A stretch of DNA of 64,000 nucleotides from Lachnospiraceae bacterium (lineage in GTDB: Bacteria; Bacillota; Clostridia; Lachnospirales; Lachnospiraceae): contig CAJTBF010000014.1 of NCBI GenBank assembly GCA_910574195.1, positions 1 through 64,000 on the forward strand. Reading direction: 5' to 3'. Within the stretch, counting starts at the first letter, position 1, and each line of letters opens with the position of its first letter. This document shows, in pieces, positions 46,789 through 55,922 of the stretch. The notes beneath the pieces were generated by a model. It made no database searches, had not been told where the DNA came from, and worked only from the letters and a program-made list of their open reading frames with translations. A program made the position numbers and the translations under genes.

Positions 46789-47550
46789 ATGGGAGACAAA
46801 TTTTTGTTGAAAGGGAAAACAGCAATCGTTACCGGCGGCGCGTCCGGCTTAGGACTTGCAATGGTAGAAAATATGGTGGAGGCGGGCGCAGAAGTAATTG
46901 TGATCGGTTCGCGCAACAAGGAAGAAGCAGACAGGTCCCTTTCGAAATTTGGAAATCAAGTATCTTTTATACAATTCAACATACAGGACACCGATAAGAC
47001 ACCGGAAATCATTGCGGATATTCTTTCCAGACATGGCAAGATTGATATTCTCGTAAACAACGCCGGGAATCATTGCAAAAAATTCATCGAAGATATGAGC
47101 ATCGAAGATTATGAGGATGTTTTAAAAACACATCTGGTTGCTTCCTTTGCGTTGTCGAAGGCAGTTGTGCCTCATATGAAAGAAAGAAGATACGGTAAGA
47201 TTATTTTCACGGCAAGTATGACGAGCTATTTTGGACAGCCGATGGTGTCCGGTTACGCCACAGCGAAATCAGGGATACTCGGACTCGTTCATGTTCTTAC
47301 TAATGAGCTGGGTTCCTATGGAATCAATGTAAATGCGATTGCACCGGGATGGATCGACACACCGATGTTTCAAAAGGTAACGAAACAGGATCCTCCCCGC
47401 TATAACAAAATAATAGGAAGGATTCCCATGGGACGTGTGGGCGAGCCGGACGATGTGGGGGCGGCGGCGGTATTTCTTGCAAGCGACGCTGCAAATTATA
47501 TCAACGGAGTATGCATTCCCGTAGATGGCGGTGCGTTGATCGGATTTTAA
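46789..47550 (+). CDS. Short-chain dehydrogenase/reductase
   Basis: A 253-residue classical SDR. TGGASGLG binds the cofactor, NNAG is the structural motif, and Ser in TASMTSYFG with YATAK gives the catalytic triad. The chain ends PVDGGALIGF, typical of gluconate 5-dehydrogenase and KduD-like enzymes. GAGGAAAG precedes the ATG. In this operon it would reduce a keto-sugar acid or oxidise an aldonate. A second, less similar SDR is encoded at 54093-54833. Confidence 0.88.
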   Translation: MGDKFLLKGKTAIVTGGASGLGLAMVENMVEAGAEVIVIGSRNKEEADRSLSKFGNQVSFIQFNIQDTDKTPEIIADILSRHGKIDILVNNAGNHCKKFIEDMSIEDYEDVLKTHLVASFALSKAVVPHMKERRYGKIIFTASMTSYFGQPMVSGYATAKSGILGLVHVLTNELGSYGINVNAIAPGWIDTPMFQKVTKQDPPRYNKIIGRIPMGRVGEPDDVGAAAVFLASDAANYINGVCIPVDGGALIGF

Positions 47551-47568
47551 GTAGGAGGAAAACGTGCG

Positions 47569-48228
47569 ATGAAATTTGAAAACGATAAAGAAAGATTCCG
47601 GTTAATGAAGGAGTTCTTGTACACACCTGTCGTTGGTGACATATTGGATGCGATCGGGTATGCGCACCAGTTTCTTCCTCCTGAGATCATGCCGCTTAAG
47701 GACGATATGAAAATCGCAGGAAGAGCCTGTACCGTCCTCGAAAATGATGTTTACGGCGCGCAGGAAAAGCCGTTCGGCCTTTTAACAGAAGCGCTTGATC
47801 AGCTGAAAGAAGATGAAGTATACGTAGCCACCGGAGCGCATCATAGTGCGTTATGGGGCGAGCTTCTTACAGCGGCGGCAAGGACGAGAGGCGCGGAAGG
47901 AGCTGTTTTGGATGGTTATACAAGGGACACGCCGCAGGTGCTGGCGCAAAACTTCCCTGTATTTGCAAGGGGAAGATGGGCGCAGGATTCTTCCATACGT
48001 ACTTACGTTTTCGATTTCAGATGCCCGATAGAAATCGGACAGGTTGTCATACATGACCAGGATATTGTTTTCGGAGACATGGACGGCGTTCTGATTATAC
48101 CGCAGGAAGTCGCAGATGAAGTGATCAATCAGGCGCTGGAAAAAGCAAAGGGTGAGAAGCTGGTGAGAAAGGCAATAGAGGGCGGAATGAGCGCTACCAA
48201 AGCCTTTGAAAAATTTGGAATTCTTTAG
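47569..48228 (+). CDS. RraA-family aldolase-like protein
   Basis: A 219-residue RraA/HMG-aldolase-fold protein. The family glycine- and aspartate-rich signature is GAVLDGYTRDT, with an Arg in the active-site loop (FARGRWAQDSS), and VVGDILDAIGY near the start. Members with this signature cleave 4-hydroxy-2-oxo acids or decarboxylate oxaloacetate with a divalent metal. In a catabolic operon it is more likely an aldolase for the pathway's final keto acid than a ribonuclease regulator. AGGAGGAAAAC precedes the ATG. Confidence 0.83.
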   Translation: MKFENDKERFRLMKEFLYTPVVGDILDAIGYAHQFLPPEIMPLKDDMKIAGRACTVLENDVYGAQEKPFGLLTEALDQLKEDEVYVATGAHHSALWGELLTAAARTRGAEGAVLDGYTRDTPQVLAQNFPVFARGRWAQDSSIRTYVFDFRCPIEIGQVVIHDQDIVFGDMDGVLIIPQEVADEVINQALEKAKGEKLVRKAIEGGMSATKAFEKFGIL

Positions 48229-48235
48229 ACATGCG

Positions 48236-48322
48236 GGGATGCCCGAATGGGTATACCTTATCGGACACAAAGTGTCCGCTCGTGCGTAGCACAATTCAAT
48301 ACGGGATGCCCGAATGGGTATA
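48236..48322. repeat. Paired 20-base direct repeats flanking a palindrome
   Basis: Two identical 20-base copies (48236-48255 and 48303-48322; core GATGCCCGAATGGGTAT, itself a weak dyad) flank CGGACAC-AAA-GTGTCCG (48262-48278). The same pair of modules appears inverted at 40039-40108. The second copy ends just before the next gene's ribosome site. Confidence 0.65.
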
Positions 48323-48339
48323 TTCAGGAGGACGAAAGA

Positions 48340-49455
48340 GTGATCATTAGCAAGTTTGAAACATGGTGGGTAAAAAGAGAAAAGAATTTCTTTGACGAGA
48401 AGCACAGAGGCAAGAGCAAGATGGACTGGGATGTGGTCGTTTTGAGGTTGACCACAGACACCGGCATACAAGGTATCTCTACCGCGCTGGCAGCAAGATC
48501 GGGACAGGTGACAGAAGGATATCTTCTGGACAATATCGCTCCGGCAGTTCTGGGACGCGACCCATTTGACAGGGAGGCGATCTGGCAGGATCTATGGAAC
48601 ATTGACAGAAACCTTACGTTTTTCCCGAACTATCTGCCGGGACCTGTGGATGTGGCTCTTTGGGATATATGCGCAAAGGCTGCGGGCCTGCCGCTGTACA
48701 AGTATTTGGGCGCTTACAGGACACAGCTTCCCGTATACGCAAGCGGTCTTTTCCATGACACGGCGGAAGAGTATGCTGACGAAGCACTCTTTTATAAAAA
48801 GAAAGGAATAGGAGCCTATAAAGCCCATCCGTCCGGATATTGGAAAGGCGACATCGAAGTGCACGAAGCAATCAGAGAGGCTGTAGGAAAAGACATGACT
48901 CTTATGACCGACCCTGTAGGCGAGTATACGCTGGGACAGGCGATACAGGTAGGCCGCAGCCTTGAAAAGCTTGACTATTATTGGTTTGAAGAGCCTTTCC
49001 GTGATTTTGAAGTAAATAAATACACGGAGTTGTGCGCGGCTCTTGACATTCCGATTCTTGGAACTGAAACCACAAGGGGGGCGCACTGGGGAGTAGCGCA
49101 ATCCATCATAAACAGGGCGACGGATATAGCAAGAGCGGATGTTTCCTGGAAATGGGGGATAACGGGTACGCTCAAAATCGCTCATTTAGCGGAAAGTTTT
49201 GGAATGAACTGTGAACTGCACACCACGACGATGAATTATATGGACATCGCTAACTTGCATGTGGCGTGTGCGATACGGAACACAGAATATTTCGAGTATT
49301 TTGTTCCGGAAGACAACTTCCGTCTTCCTATGAAGGGAGATATGCCCATCGAAAACGGCGTGATCACCGTTCCGAATAAACCGGGCGTCGGCGTGGAACT
49401 GGATTGGGATCTGATCGATCATTCGACGGCCTCATACAAAAAACTCGTTTACTGA
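48340..49455 (+). CDS. Enolase-superfamily dehydratase (first copy)
   Basis: A 371-residue mandelate racemase/muconate-lactonising-type protein. The N-terminal capping domain (1-125) is followed by the barrel. The usual K-x-K region reads YKAHPSG, so the second position is His. Metal-ligand acids follow in TDPVGEY, WFEEPFRD and LGTETTRG, and a late His appears in ELHTTTMN. The family dehydrates or epimerises sugar acids. The GTG at 48340 is chosen because AGGAGGACG lies just before it; earlier in-frame codons run through the repeat. It is only distantly related to the second enolase-superfamily gene at 55923. Confidence 0.85.
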   Translation: MIISKFETWWVKREKNFFDEKHRGKSKMDWDVVVLRLTTDTGIQGISTALAARSGQVTEGYLLDNIAPAVLGRDPFDREAIWQDLWNIDRNLTFFPNYLPGPVDVALWDICAKAAGLPLYKYLGAYRTQLPVYASGLFHDTAEEYADEALFYKKKGIGAYKAHPSGYWKGDIEVHEAIREAVGKDMTLMTDPVGEYTLGQAIQVGRSLEKLDYYWFEEPFRDFEVNKYTELCAALDIPILGTETTRGAHWGVAQSIINRATDIARADVSWKWGITGTLKIAHLAESFGMNCELHTTTMNYMDIANLHVACAIRNTEYFEYFVPEDNFRLPMKGDMPIENGVITVPNKPGVGVELDWDLIDHSTASYKKLVY

Positions 49456-49532
49456 TGCGGGAAACCGCATTTGTATATATGCACATATTTCAATGTGGGA
49501 AGGCTAATACAATGAAAAAGGAGGAGAAAGAA

Positions 49533-50597
49533 ATGAAAATGAAAAAAGTATTGGCAATGATACTGATGGTTGCAATGGTATTCACTTTAGCAGCATGCAG
49601 CGGAAGCACGGAGAGTGAAAACACAGACAGTGGAAGTGCAGACAGCGGCAGCACGGACAAAGAAAATGCAGCAGAAGTGAGCTTTGCATACGAAATGGCA
49701 GTAGGGGAACCTGGAGATACCGGAGTAAACGCAGCCAAGGAAGCATTAGAAGAATCCGGTTTTACCGTAAATGCGTATCCAAACGGGCAGCTTGGTTCCA
49801 AGGACGATGTGATCGACCAGATCCTTGCAGGTGAAAATCTCATCACAGTTGCGGATCCTCTGTATCTCGGAGAATATGTAGGCGACTTATCTATTCTTTA
49901 TGGACCTATGCTTTTTGACGATATGGATCAGGCTCTGAATTTTATGGAAAACAGCACGTGGCTCAGAGAAAAGAATGAAGAACTTGCTGAAAAAGGTCTG
50001 AGAATCATCGGATTCAACTGGATCTATGGCGACAGGGTTATCACGACAAAGACGGAGGTTACGGATCCTTCTCAGCTTAAGGGTATGAAGATCAGAGTAA
50101 ACTCCAACGATATCCAGATTGAGACTTTCAAGGCTCTCGAAACTGCTCCTACCGCTATGGCGCTGACAGAAGTATATTCCGCGTTACAGTCCGGAGCGGT
50201 TGACGGCTTTGAAAACACGTATTCTACAATGTACAATCAGGGATTCTATGAAGTATGTCCCTATATCTATGATGCTCCGATCGTGTGCGCAGTATCGCTG
50301 TGGATCTGCGGCGAAGAGTTCTATCAGTCCCTGACAGAGGAGCAGCAGGAGGCACTCTTAGACGCTATGGTAAAGGGTGCTGACGCGAACAACACGCAAA
50401 TGAATGAAGAAGCGGCAGGTTATCTTCAGAGTATGATCGATGCAGGCACAAAGGTATATGAACCGTCTGACGAAGAATTTGAAGCGCTGAAGGAACAGCT
50501 TTCAGGTGTCTACACCAATGAAGCGGTAACTTCCCACTGGGATGACAAAGATCTTTACAACACCATTCAGGAAGAAATCGAAAACTTAAACAAATAA
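49533..50597 (+). CDS. dctP: TRAP transporter substrate-binding lipoprotein (DctP type)
   Basis: A 354-residue lipoprotein with signal peptide and lipobox TLAAC, a Ser/Gly/Asp-rich spacer and a DctP domain. The family arginine lies in KGMKIRVNSN, and PTAMALTEVYSALQSGAVDG is the diagnostic segment. GGAGGAGAAAG precedes the ATG at 49533, itself inside an upstream in-frame ATG. TRAP proteins of this type bind carboxylates such as sugar acids; the arginine contacts the carboxylate. It delivers the substrate to the Q and M subunits encoded next, after a hairpin that may set their ratio. Confidence 0.92.
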   Translation: MKMKKVLAMILMVAMVFTLAACSGSTESENTDSGSADSGSTDKENAAEVSFAYEMAVGEPGDTGVNAAKEALEESGFTVNAYPNGQLGSKDDVIDQILAGENLITVADPLYLGEYVGDLSILYGPMLFDDMDQALNFMENSTWLREKNEELAEKGLRIIGFNWIYGDRVITTKTEVTDPSQLKGMKIRVNSNDIQIETFKALETAPTAMALTEVYSALQSGAVDGFENTYSTMYNQGFYEVCPYIYDAPIVCAVSLWICGEEFYQSLTEEQQEALLDAMVKGADANNTQMNEEAAGYLQSMIDAGTKVYEPSDEEFEALKEQLSGVYTNEAVTSHWDDKDLYNTIQEEIENLNK

Positions 50598-50641
50598 CCA
50601 AAACGAATCAGCACATCATTTATTTGTATTCGTTCACTCGT

Positions 50642-50690
50642 GGGAACTGCCGCCTGGCTGGCTGAAAAGCCTGTCGAAGCGGTAGTTCCC
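50642..50690 (+). promoter_or_regulatory. Stable hairpin between dctP and dctQ
   Basis: GGGAACTGCCGC and GCGGTAGTTCCC pair over 12 bases with one G-T, and an inner GGCT/AGCC pair. There is no T-run, so it more likely stabilises the dctP message or reduces read-through than ends transcription. Confidence 0.6.
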
Positions 50691-50719
50691 ATATTCACAA
50701 AATATTGGGAGACTTGATC

Positions 50720-51217
50720 ATGAAAAAGAAGAACATTTTAAATAATCTTGATTCGATCGTCGCCGGTTCTGTATTTATTTTTATGCTGCTTTTTACGGTA
50801 GCTTCTGTTTTTATGAGATATATTGTAGGTCAGCCGTTTATCGTTACGGAAGAAATACAGCTGTGGTGCATGGTATGGCTGGTGTTCTTTGGAATTGTAG
50901 TTGTCAGCAGACAAGGATCTCATATCGCGATTGATATCATCGTGGACAGTTTGCCTGAAAAAATCAGAAGAATCGTTGAAACGCTCATATATTTAATGAC
51001 GTTGGCAATTATGGGATATGTGTTATATCAAGGTATCATGTACGTACAGCATATGATTGTACATGACAGAAAGACGATCATGCTTGGAGTCTCTTATGGA
51101 ATTATATACGGAGCTGTTCCCGTCAGCTTCACATTTTCATTTATCTATACTGTAAGAGATCTTATAAAACTTTGGAAAAAACCAGATGTTGAAGAGGAGG
51201 TAGAGAAGAATGAGTAA
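50720..51217 (+). CDS. dctQ: TRAP transporter small permease (DctQ type)
   Basis: A 165-residue membrane protein with four predicted helices (about 12-32, 48-66, 88-108, 125-147) and the DctQ motif ITEEIQLWCMVWLVFFG-like segment (TEEIQLWCMVWLVFFG). It bridges the binding protein and the large subunit. GGGAGAC precedes the ATG at 50720. It overlaps the start of the M-subunit gene by eight bases. Confidence 0.9.
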   Translation: MKKKNILNNLDSIVAGSVFIFMLLFTVASVFMRYIVGQPFIVTEEIQLWCMVWLVFFGIVVVSRQGSHIAIDIIVDSLPEKIRRIVETLIYLMTLAIMGYVLYQGIMYVQHMIVHDRKTIMLGVSYGIIYGAVPVSFTFSFIYTVRDLIKLWKKPDVEEEVEKNE

Positions 51218-52493
51218 GGTTATAATTCTTTCCTTCATAGTTTTACTTGTATGTCTGTTTCTGAAAATGTCTGTGTTTGCAGCCATGTTGACAGCATCTG
51301 CGGTATATTTTTTTGTAGGCGGACAAGTCACACCTTATATACTCGACCAGAGAATGATATCCGGTGTGGAATCCATACCGCTTATGGCCGTGCCGTTTTT
51401 TATAGGCGCCGGCGTTTTTATGAACTATTCGGGTATAACCAGAAGAATCATGGATTTCTGTGAAGTGCTGACAGGAAAGCTTCCGGGCGGCCTTGCGCAG
51501 GTGAACATTTTACTTTCTACTATCATGGGGGGCCTTTCCGGTTCCAGCCTTGCAGACGCTGCGATGGAAGCAAAGATGCTGGTTCCCGAGATGGAAAAAA
51601 GAGGTCTGCCCAAAGATTTTTCTTCCGTAATCACAGCCTTTTCAGCAGTGATAACACCGCTGATCCCACCGGGAATCGCAATGATCCTTTATGGTTCTAT
51701 CGCACAGATCTCCATAGGGAAACTGTTTATTGCCGGAATCGGTCCCGGGTTGCTGACCTGTATCGCGATGATGGTGCTTACGGGCGTCATTTCCAAGAAG
51801 AGAAAATACAGAACCCTTGATGAAAAATTCACAGTCTCACGGCTTGGAAAGGCATTTAAACCGGCCGCTGCCTCTCTGTGCCTTCCGATCATCATTATCG
51901 GCGGAATAAGAATCGGTGTGTTCACTGCGACAGAAGCCGGAGCGATTGCGTGTTTATACGCACTTATACTCGGCTTAAGCTATAAAGAACTCAACATAAA
52001 AACTTTTCTTAGCGGCGTCAGAGAAACTGTAGAGACAACGGCGGCGGTACTGATTATCGTAGGCGCGGCATCCACGTTCGCATGGATCCTTACACGCGAA
52101 CAGATACCGCAGTATCTTGCAAACCTCATGGTAACGTCCATAGGAAGCAAGTATCTGTATCTGTTGATCGTGAATCTGTTCCTCCTGGTTGTAGGAATGT
52201 TTATCGAAGGAAACGCAGCATTGATCGTACTGGTTCCGCTGCTTCACCCCATCGCGCTTGAGTTCAATATCGATCCGATCCAGTTCGCGACGATTTTCAA
52301 TTTTAACATGGCGATCGGTTCTATTACTCCGCCGCTTGGAACTCTGATGTTTACGACGATTGGTGTAACCGGTTGTTCTATGAAACAATTCCTGAAGGAG
52401 AGTATCCCTTACTTCATACTGTTCTTCGCGATTCTGTTGGCAATAAGCTATGTGCCTTTCTTCACGTTAGGGCTTGTAAATCTGATTTATTAG
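51210..52493 (+). CDS. dctM: TRAP transporter large permease (DctM type)
   Basis: A 427-residue membrane protein with about twelve helices and re-entrant loops. Family landmarks are AVPFFIGAGVFMN, GGLSGSSLADAAMEAKMLVPEM and ITPLIPPGIAMILYG, with a late NMAIGSITPPLGTLMF. It is the sodium-coupled translocator of the TRAP system. AGGAGGTAGAGAA overlaps the end of dctQ. Together with P and Q it imports the organic acid used by the cluster. Confidence 0.93.
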   Translation: MSKVIILSFIVLLVCLFLKMSVFAAMLTASAVYFFVGGQVTPYILDQRMISGVESIPLMAVPFFIGAGVFMNYSGITRRIMDFCEVLTGKLPGGLAQVNILLSTIMGGLSGSSLADAAMEAKMLVPEMEKRGLPKDFSSVITAFSAVITPLIPPGIAMILYGSIAQISIGKLFIAGIGPGLLTCIAMMVLTGVISKKRKYRTLDEKFTVSRLGKAFKPAAASLCLPIIIIGGIRIGVFTATEAGAIACLYALILGLSYKELNIKTFLSGVRETVETTAAVLIIVGAASTFAWILTREQIPQYLANLMVTSIGSKYLYLLIVNLFLLVVGMFIEGNAALIVLVPLLHPIALEFNIDPIQFATIFNFNMAIGSITPPLGTLMFTTIGVTGCSMKQFLKESIPYFILFFAILLAISYVPFFTLGLVNLIY

Positions 52494-52550
52494 AGCGCGT
52501 TTGAAAATTGTTTTCTGGCAGATGACGGGAATGAATTTTCAAACATGCTC
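52493..52550. repeat. Inverted repeat after dctM
   Basis: Arms of 17 bases (GAGCGCGTTTGAAAATT and AATTTTCAAACATGCTC) match at 15 positions. It begins at the dctM stop codon. No T-run follows. It sits between the transporter and the LarA-like gene. Confidence 0.65.
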
Positions 52551-52573
52551 CAGGAAAAAAGGAGAAATAATCC

Positions 52574-53872
52574 ATGTATATAGAATTTCCGAAAGTGGAG
52601 GGTATCATTGTTCAGGAAAATCAAAACAATTCCGGGCTTCCTAAAATGCTGACGATAAGGCAGAGCTTTGATGATGAAAAAATAATCGACATTCCGGGGC
52701 ATATAAAAAAGGAGATGGAGAAGCTTTCCCACAAGGCTGATTGGTTTTCAGGCAAACGGATCGCCATCACATCAGGAAGCCGTGGGATTCCCAACATCCA
52801 TATCGCGCTGAAGGCTGTATGCGATCAGCTGAAAGAATGGGGAGCTCTTCCGTTTATCGTTCCTGCAATGGGAAGCCATGGAGGCGCAACGGCCGATGGG
52901 CAGAAAGAAGTCCTGGAATCCTTTGGAATCACAGAGGAATTCGTAGGCGTTCCAATCTGTTCCTCCATGGATGTGGTGCACTATGGAGACCTGCCGGACG
53001 GTACACCGTTGTATTGTGATAAACTGGCTTTTGAATCAGACGGTATCGTAGTCCTGCATAAGGTGAAGCCTCATACGGATTTTCGTGGAGAGCATGAAAG
53101 CGGACTGCTTAAGATGATTGCCATAGGTCTGGGCAAGCACAAAGGAGCCGCCGCAATACATTCCCATGGCTTCTATGGATTTGAGGGAAAGATCGTGGGT
53201 GCCGCAAAGCAGTTTCTTGAAAAAGCGCCGGTTGCTTTCGCAGTGGGAATCGTGCAGAACGCTTATGACGAACTGTGTACCATTGAAGTGGCAGAGAAAG
53301 AGGACATCTTTGAAGCAGATGCGAGACTGCTGAAAGAAGCAAGGACAAAGATGGCAGGATTCAAATTTGACGATATCGATGTCCTGATCATCGATGAAAT
53401 AGGAAAAAATATCAGTGGATTTGGATTCGACCCGAATATCGTAGGAAGATCAAACAACAAGAACTATGGTGTAAACGATCCGATCCAGATAAAGCGTTTG
53501 TTTATCCGGGGGCTCACACCTGAATCCCACCATAACGGCTGCGGTCTGGTTGCAGCAGATATTACAACGAGACGGTGCCTTAACGATGTGGATTGGGCGC
53601 CCACATGGACAAACTTTGTTGCCTGTACGGAGATCCAGGGCGGAAAGATCCCGATGTATTTAAACAACGACAGGGACGCTTTGCTCATGGCGATAAGAAG
53701 TTGCGGAGGAGAGTCGCGTCCATTGCGAATGGCAAGAATAAAAAACACGCTTTGCATGTTTGAAATGGAAGTTTCCGAAGCGCTTTATGATCTGATCAAA
53801 GACAGGGAGGACGTGGAGCTTGTAAGAGAAGCACATGAGATCGAATTTGACAGAGAAGGTTTTATGGTATAG
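52574..53872 (+). CDS. LarA-like (DUF2088) racemase/epimerase family protein
   Basis: A 432-residue protein of the lactate-racemase-domain family. The first-domain motif resembling LarA's His loop is AMGSHGGATADGQ, and the second is VKPHTDFRGEHESGLLKM, where LarA has its nickel-pincer lysine and histidine. LarA homologues racemise lactate, and others epimerise malate or sugar acids at C2, so a C2 epimerisation step in this pathway is plausible. The genes that make the nickel-pincer cofactor (larB, larC, larE) are not in the window, so the cofactor and function are open. It is the last gene of the plus-strand operon, ended by the terminator at 53898. Confidence 0.75.
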   Translation: MYIEFPKVEGIIVQENQNNSGLPKMLTIRQSFDDEKIIDIPGHIKKEMEKLSHKADWFSGKRIAITSGSRGIPNIHIALKAVCDQLKEWGALPFIVPAMGSHGGATADGQKEVLESFGITEEFVGVPICSSMDVVHYGDLPDGTPLYCDKLAFESDGIVVLHKVKPHTDFRGEHESGLLKMIAIGLGKHKGAAAIHSHGFYGFEGKIVGAAKQFLEKAPVAFAVGIVQNAYDELCTIEVAEKEDIFEADARLLKEARTKMAGFKFDDIDVLIIDEIGKNISGFGFDPNIVGRSNNKNYGVNDPIQIKRLFIRGLTPESHHNGCGLVAADITTRRCLNDVDWAPTWTNFVACTEIQGGKIPMYLNNDRDALLMAIRSCGGESRPLRMARIKNTLCMFEMEVSEALYDLIKDREDVELVREAHEIEFDREGFMV

Positions 53873-53897
53873 AAACTTCCTATATCTTATTTATAGG

Positions 53898-53953
53898 GCT
53901 GTCGCTTTTACGGTAAAAAAATCGTGAAGCGGCAGCTACTTTTGCCTTTTTTA
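53898..53953 (+). terminator. Terminator of the plus-strand sugar-acid operon
   Basis: GCTGTCGCTT and AAGCGGCAGC arms (one G-T type pair) with a T-rich tail TTTTGCCTTTTTT. Confidence 0.82.
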
Positions 53954-54019
53954 TGTTTATATTTACGCGATTCTAATTAGAAAAGTTGTCTTGAAATAAA
54001 AAAGGATGTAATTTTTTAC

Positions 54020-54062
54020 ACAGAAAAGGAGCTGCGCATCAATTACCTGATACGACAGCTCC
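54020..54062 (-). terminator. Terminator of the minus-strand sugar-acid operon
   Basis: On the minus strand, GGAGCTG...CAGCTCC is followed by TTTTCTGTGT. It lies 30 bases after the SDR stop, so the two operons converge on separate terminators. Confidence 0.75.
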
Positions 54063-54092
54063 TGGAGTACAAATAAATGCTTTAACTAAATG

Positions 54093-54833
54093 CTAAAAAC
54101 CGAGGGCGAGAGCGCCTCCGTCAAGGGCGTAATCCTGTCCTGTGATATATTTTGCGTTATCGCTCAAAAGGAATCTTGCAAGAGCGCCCAGATCTTCGGT
54201 ATTGCCGTATTCATGTAAGGGGATTCTTGCCAGGGTTTTCGCCTGCCTTTCCGGGTCGTATACCTGTTTGCTCATTTCGCTGGGGAACCATCCCGGGGCG
54301 ATACTGTTTACACAGATGTTGTCGTTTGCCCATTCGATGGCAAGACCGCGTGTGATCCCTAAAACTGCGGATTTACTGATGCAGTAAGGAACGACCTCGA
54401 CGAAGCCGAGATGTGCCGCCATGCTGCTTATGGTTATGATTCTGCCCTTATGAGGACTTTTCCTGAGGTAAGGATAGCAAAGCTGGCATAGATGGAAAAT
54501 ACTGTCAACGTTGACAGACATGATCCCCCGATAATCCTCCATGGGAAAAACCTCAGCGCGGCACTTTTTGTTTATTCCGGCATTGTTGAAAAGAAAATCG
54601 AGTCCCTCCTCCGCCACCTCCGTTACGATCCTTTTCATCTCATCGTAGCAGGTTACATCGCCTTTGATATGAATCACGCCCTCGTGGCTTTCTTCCCAAC
54701 CTTCTTTTACCCTGCCGGTCCTGCTTATTGCATACACGGTGGCGCCTGCATCGGCGAGCGTGTTGGCGATTTGATAGCCGATGCCGCTGCTTCCTCCTGT
54801 GAGCAGTCCAATGCGTCCTTCTAATTCTTTCAT
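54093..54833 (-). CDS. Short-chain dehydrogenase/reductase (second copy)
   Basis: A 246-residue classical SDR. TGGSSGIG is the cofactor loop, NNAG follows, and Ser in ISSMAAHLG with YCISK completes the triad. It ends DGGALALGF, much like the SDR encoded at 46789. AGGAGGTCTAT precedes the ATG. Third gene of the minus-strand operon, 12 bases after the dehydrogenase gene. It probably interconverts a keto acid and a hydroxy acid of the same or a related pathway. Confidence 0.87.
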   Translation of the reverse strand: MKELEGRIGLLTGGSSGIGYQIANTLADAGATVYAISRTGRVKEGWEESHEGVIHIKGDVTCYDEMKRIVTEVAEEGLDFLFNNAGINKKCRAEVFPMEDYRGIMSVNVDSIFHLCQLCYPYLRKSPHKGRIITISSMAAHLGFVEVVPYCISKSAVLGITRGLAIEWANDNICVNSIAPGWFPSEMSKQVYDPERQAKTLARIPLHEYGNTEDLGALARFLLSDNAKYITGQDYALDGGALALGF

Positions 54834-54845
54834 ATAGACCTCCTG

Positions 54846-55871
54846 CTATTTTCTAAAATCAAAGATCGCTTTCACGATATAGTCGGATTCTTTATCCATT
54901 TCAGCAAAAGCTTCCTCCGTCTGCTCCGGCGTGTAGGTCCTGGAAATGAGTTTTTTCAAATCGACCACGCCGTCACGAACCAATTGTATGACTTCTTTGA
55001 AGTCGTCATTGGTTGCAGCTTTGCTCCCTCGTATTGTCATTTCTTTTGTCTGTATATCGAGAAAATTATAATCTGCGTTGTGTTTTGCTACCCCGATCTG
55101 AATAAACTGTCCGCGGCAGGCTACCGCCTTTGAACAGCCGACAAAAGTTGAGGGGGCGCCGACAGCTTCGACGGTGATATCAAATCCGTCGCCGCCGGTT
55201 ATATCGCGTATGTATTTGTCCAAAGCCTCTTCTCTGTTGTTTACGAAACTGCCGTCAAAGCCAAAGTTTTCCACGGCAAAGGAAACTTTATCAGAGGCAA
55301 TATCACAGATATATACCTTTGCGTTCGAGTGCTTTGCGGCTACGCCTGCGAGGATACCTATGGCGCCTGCCCCAAAGATCAGTACTTTATCGCCCGGACG
55401 GATGGTTGCTCTTTTCATCGCATGATAGCTGATACAGAACGGTTCAATAAGAGCCACTACTTCCGGGTCGAGACCGGATGCGTCAAAGAGTCTTTTGACG
55501 GGCATCACAAAGTATTCGCTGAAAGCGCCTTCCCGTTTTACTCCCATAGTCTGGTTATTGATACATGCAGTGAAAAAACCTCTTCTGCAGGCATAACAGG
55601 TGCCGCAGTTGAAATAGGGGTTGCCGGTCACCAGCATCCCTTTTTTAATTCCGTACTGGTTTTCAGGGGCTTCCATGACCTCCGCCGCGAACTCGTGACC
55701 TACGACGCGGGGAAATGTGGTATAAGCGGAAACGCCTCTGTACGAAGAAAGATCGCTTCCGCATACGCCGCCGACTACCATTTTGAGTAATGCTTCGCCG
55801 GGCCCCGGAACGGGGATATCCTGCTCATAAACGTAAGCCGTACCCGGTTTTTCGATTCGTATAGATTTCAT
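54846..55871 (-). CDS. Zinc-dependent sugar-acid/polyol dehydrogenase (second copy)
   Basis: A 341-residue medium-chain dehydrogenase very similar to the one at 44196: GGVCGSD, GHEFAAE, the four-cysteine NCGTCYACRRGFFTAC cluster, NNQTMGVKREGAFSEYF and the NAD site GAGAIGI. AAAGGAGGAATAC precedes the ATG at 55871. The two copies share long identical stretches, so they are recent paralogues or were acquired together. It is second in the minus-strand operon, between the enolase-superfamily gene and the SDR. Confidence 0.88.
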   Translation of the reverse strand: MKSIRIEKPGTAYVYEQDIPVPGPGEALLKMVVGGVCGSDLSSYRGVSAYTTFPRVVGHEFAAEVMEAPENQYGIKKGMLVTGNPYFNCGTCYACRRGFFTACINNQTMGVKREGAFSEYFVMPVKRLFDASGLDPEVVALIEPFCISYHAMKRATIRPGDKVLIFGAGAIGILAGVAAKHSNAKVYICDIASDKVSFAVENFGFDGSFVNNREEALDKYIRDITGGDGFDITVEAVGAPSTFVGCSKAVACRGQFIQIGVAKHNADYNFLDIQTKEMTIRGSKAATNDDFKEVIQLVRDGVVDLKKLISRTYTPEQTEEAFAEMDKESDYIVKAIFDFRK

Positions 55872-55922
55872 ATGTATTCCTCCTTTATTTCCGCGAAGCA
55901 ACGAGCCAGGTGGGCATGTTTG

